Positions 13,782-14,186 of a stretch of DNA of 14,186 bases are shown piece by piece. The DNA is taken from positions 1 through 14,186 of the forward strand of contig JAJBTR010000357.1 in assembly GCA_020860745.1 (NCBI GenBank), read 5' to 3'. A program made the position numbers and the translations under genes. Within the stretch, counting starts at the first letter, position 1; each line of letters opens with the position of its first letter. Source of the DNA: Lachnospiraceae bacterium (GTDB lineage Bacteria; Bacillota; Clostridia; Lachnospirales; Lachnospiraceae). The notes under the pieces were generated by a model that saw only the letters and a list, made by a program, of their open reading frames with translations, was not told the origin of the DNA and did no database searches.

Positions 13782-14150
13782 ATGAAGAAAGCTATTTTAG
13801 CTACCAAGATCGGGATGACCCAGATCTTCAACGATGACGGCGTACTGATCCCCGTCACTGTGCTGCAGGCCGGCCCCTGCTATGTCACACAGATCAAGAC
13901 TGTGGACAACGATGGGTACAGCGCTGTACAGGTTGGTTTTGTTGACAAGAAGGAAAAGGAAGTCAGCAAGGATGCCAGCGGCAGAAAAGAGATCAGACAC
14001 AGACATGGTGTGAACAAACCCCAGAAAGGCCATTTTGACAAGGCTGGCGTTTCCGGCAAGAGATATGTCCGCGAGTTCAAGTTTGAGAACGCGGAAGAGT
14101 ACAAGCCGGCTGACGAGATCAAAGCAGACATTTTTGCCGAGGGCGACTAG
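13782..14150 (+). CDS. rplC: 50S ribosomal protein L3, interrupted by in-frame TAG; gene continues past window
   Basis: The first 122 codons match L3, an assembly-initiating large-subunit protein near the peptidyl transferase centre: [36 protein letters not shown] and YSAVQVGF. An ideal AGGAGG lies eight bases upstream. A TAG at 14148-14150 ends the literal ORF after IFAEGD, but the same frame continues as VDATAISNGKGY to the window edge, exactly as intact L3 proteins do (usually GDKVDATAIS...). Family length is about 210 residues. The stop differs by one base from AAG (lysine). Since L3 is essential, a base-call error is the simplest explanation; a true nonsense allele is less likely. Confidence 0.9.
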   Translation: MKKAILATKIGMTQIFNDDGVLIPVTVLQAGPCYVTQIKTVDNDGYSAVQVGFVDKKEKEVSKDASGRKEIRHRHGVNKPQKGHFDKAGVSGKRYVREFKFENAEEYKPADEIKADIFAEGD

Positions 14151-14186
14151 GTCGATGCGACCGCGATTTCCAATGGTAAAGGTTAT

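Noticed and set aside
14148..14150. TAG read as an amino acid genome-wide
   Set aside because: TAG ends sua5 (3205-3207) and the first dehydratase gene (4599-4601) exactly where family members end.

Overview
The window looks like a chromosomal segment of an anaerobic Firmicute, most likely a Lachnospiraceae/Clostridia member. The evidence is sigma-A type promoters, purine-rich Shine-Dalgarno sites, a YesM/YesN-type sensor pair, 2-hydroxyacyl-CoA dehydratase/activase genes, and an S10 ribosomal protein operon start resembling those of Clostridia. No mobile element, CRISPR array, tRNA or rRNA is visible.

Left part (1-3207): on the minus strand, galM (aldose 1-epimerase) reads toward a gene cut by the window edge, whose N-terminus carries a ParB-like domain. 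A strong promoter drives galM leftward. Back-to-back with it, sua5/tsaC (tRNA threonylcarbamoyladenosine synthesis) reads rightward from an extended -10 element that sits almost on its start codon, so its mRNA may be leaderless.

Middle (3336-6752): two genes of the 2-hydroxyacyl-CoA dehydratase / benzoyl-CoA reductase / double-cubane-protein superfamily. The first is a free dehydratase-type subunit. The second fuses another dehydratase-type subunit to the ATP-dependent activase through a repeat-containing linker. A good internal ribosome site lies just before the activase domain, and a 22-codon segment of the activase has unusual composition.

Sensor block (6879-11605): a membrane-anchored sugar-type solute-binding protein overlaps (ATGA) a YesM-type histidine kinase, followed by a YesN-type AraC response regulator; together they look like a three-component nutrient sensor. 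As written, kinase and regulator form one 1131-codon ORF. Three single-base homopolymer length anomalies (9970-9974, 10069-10074, 10131-10135) explain this: undoing them restores a normal kinase C-terminus, an ATGA overlap and a normal receiver domain.

The convergent gap 11606-12011 holds a hairpin and an undescribed-looking array of six diverged units with a 52-53 bp period, each opening with GTGGGT. Beyond it, on the minus strand, is a SAM-dependent methyltransferase of the RlmI/RlmK type with its own promoter.

Right end (13121-14186): a consensus promoter, a ~215 nt structured leader, rpsJ (S10), a two-hairpin spacer, and the start of rplC (L3). An in-frame TAG interrupts rplC at 14148-14150, after which L3-like sequence continues in the same frame to the window end. 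The indels and this stop raise the question of draft-sequence errors versus real gene decay.
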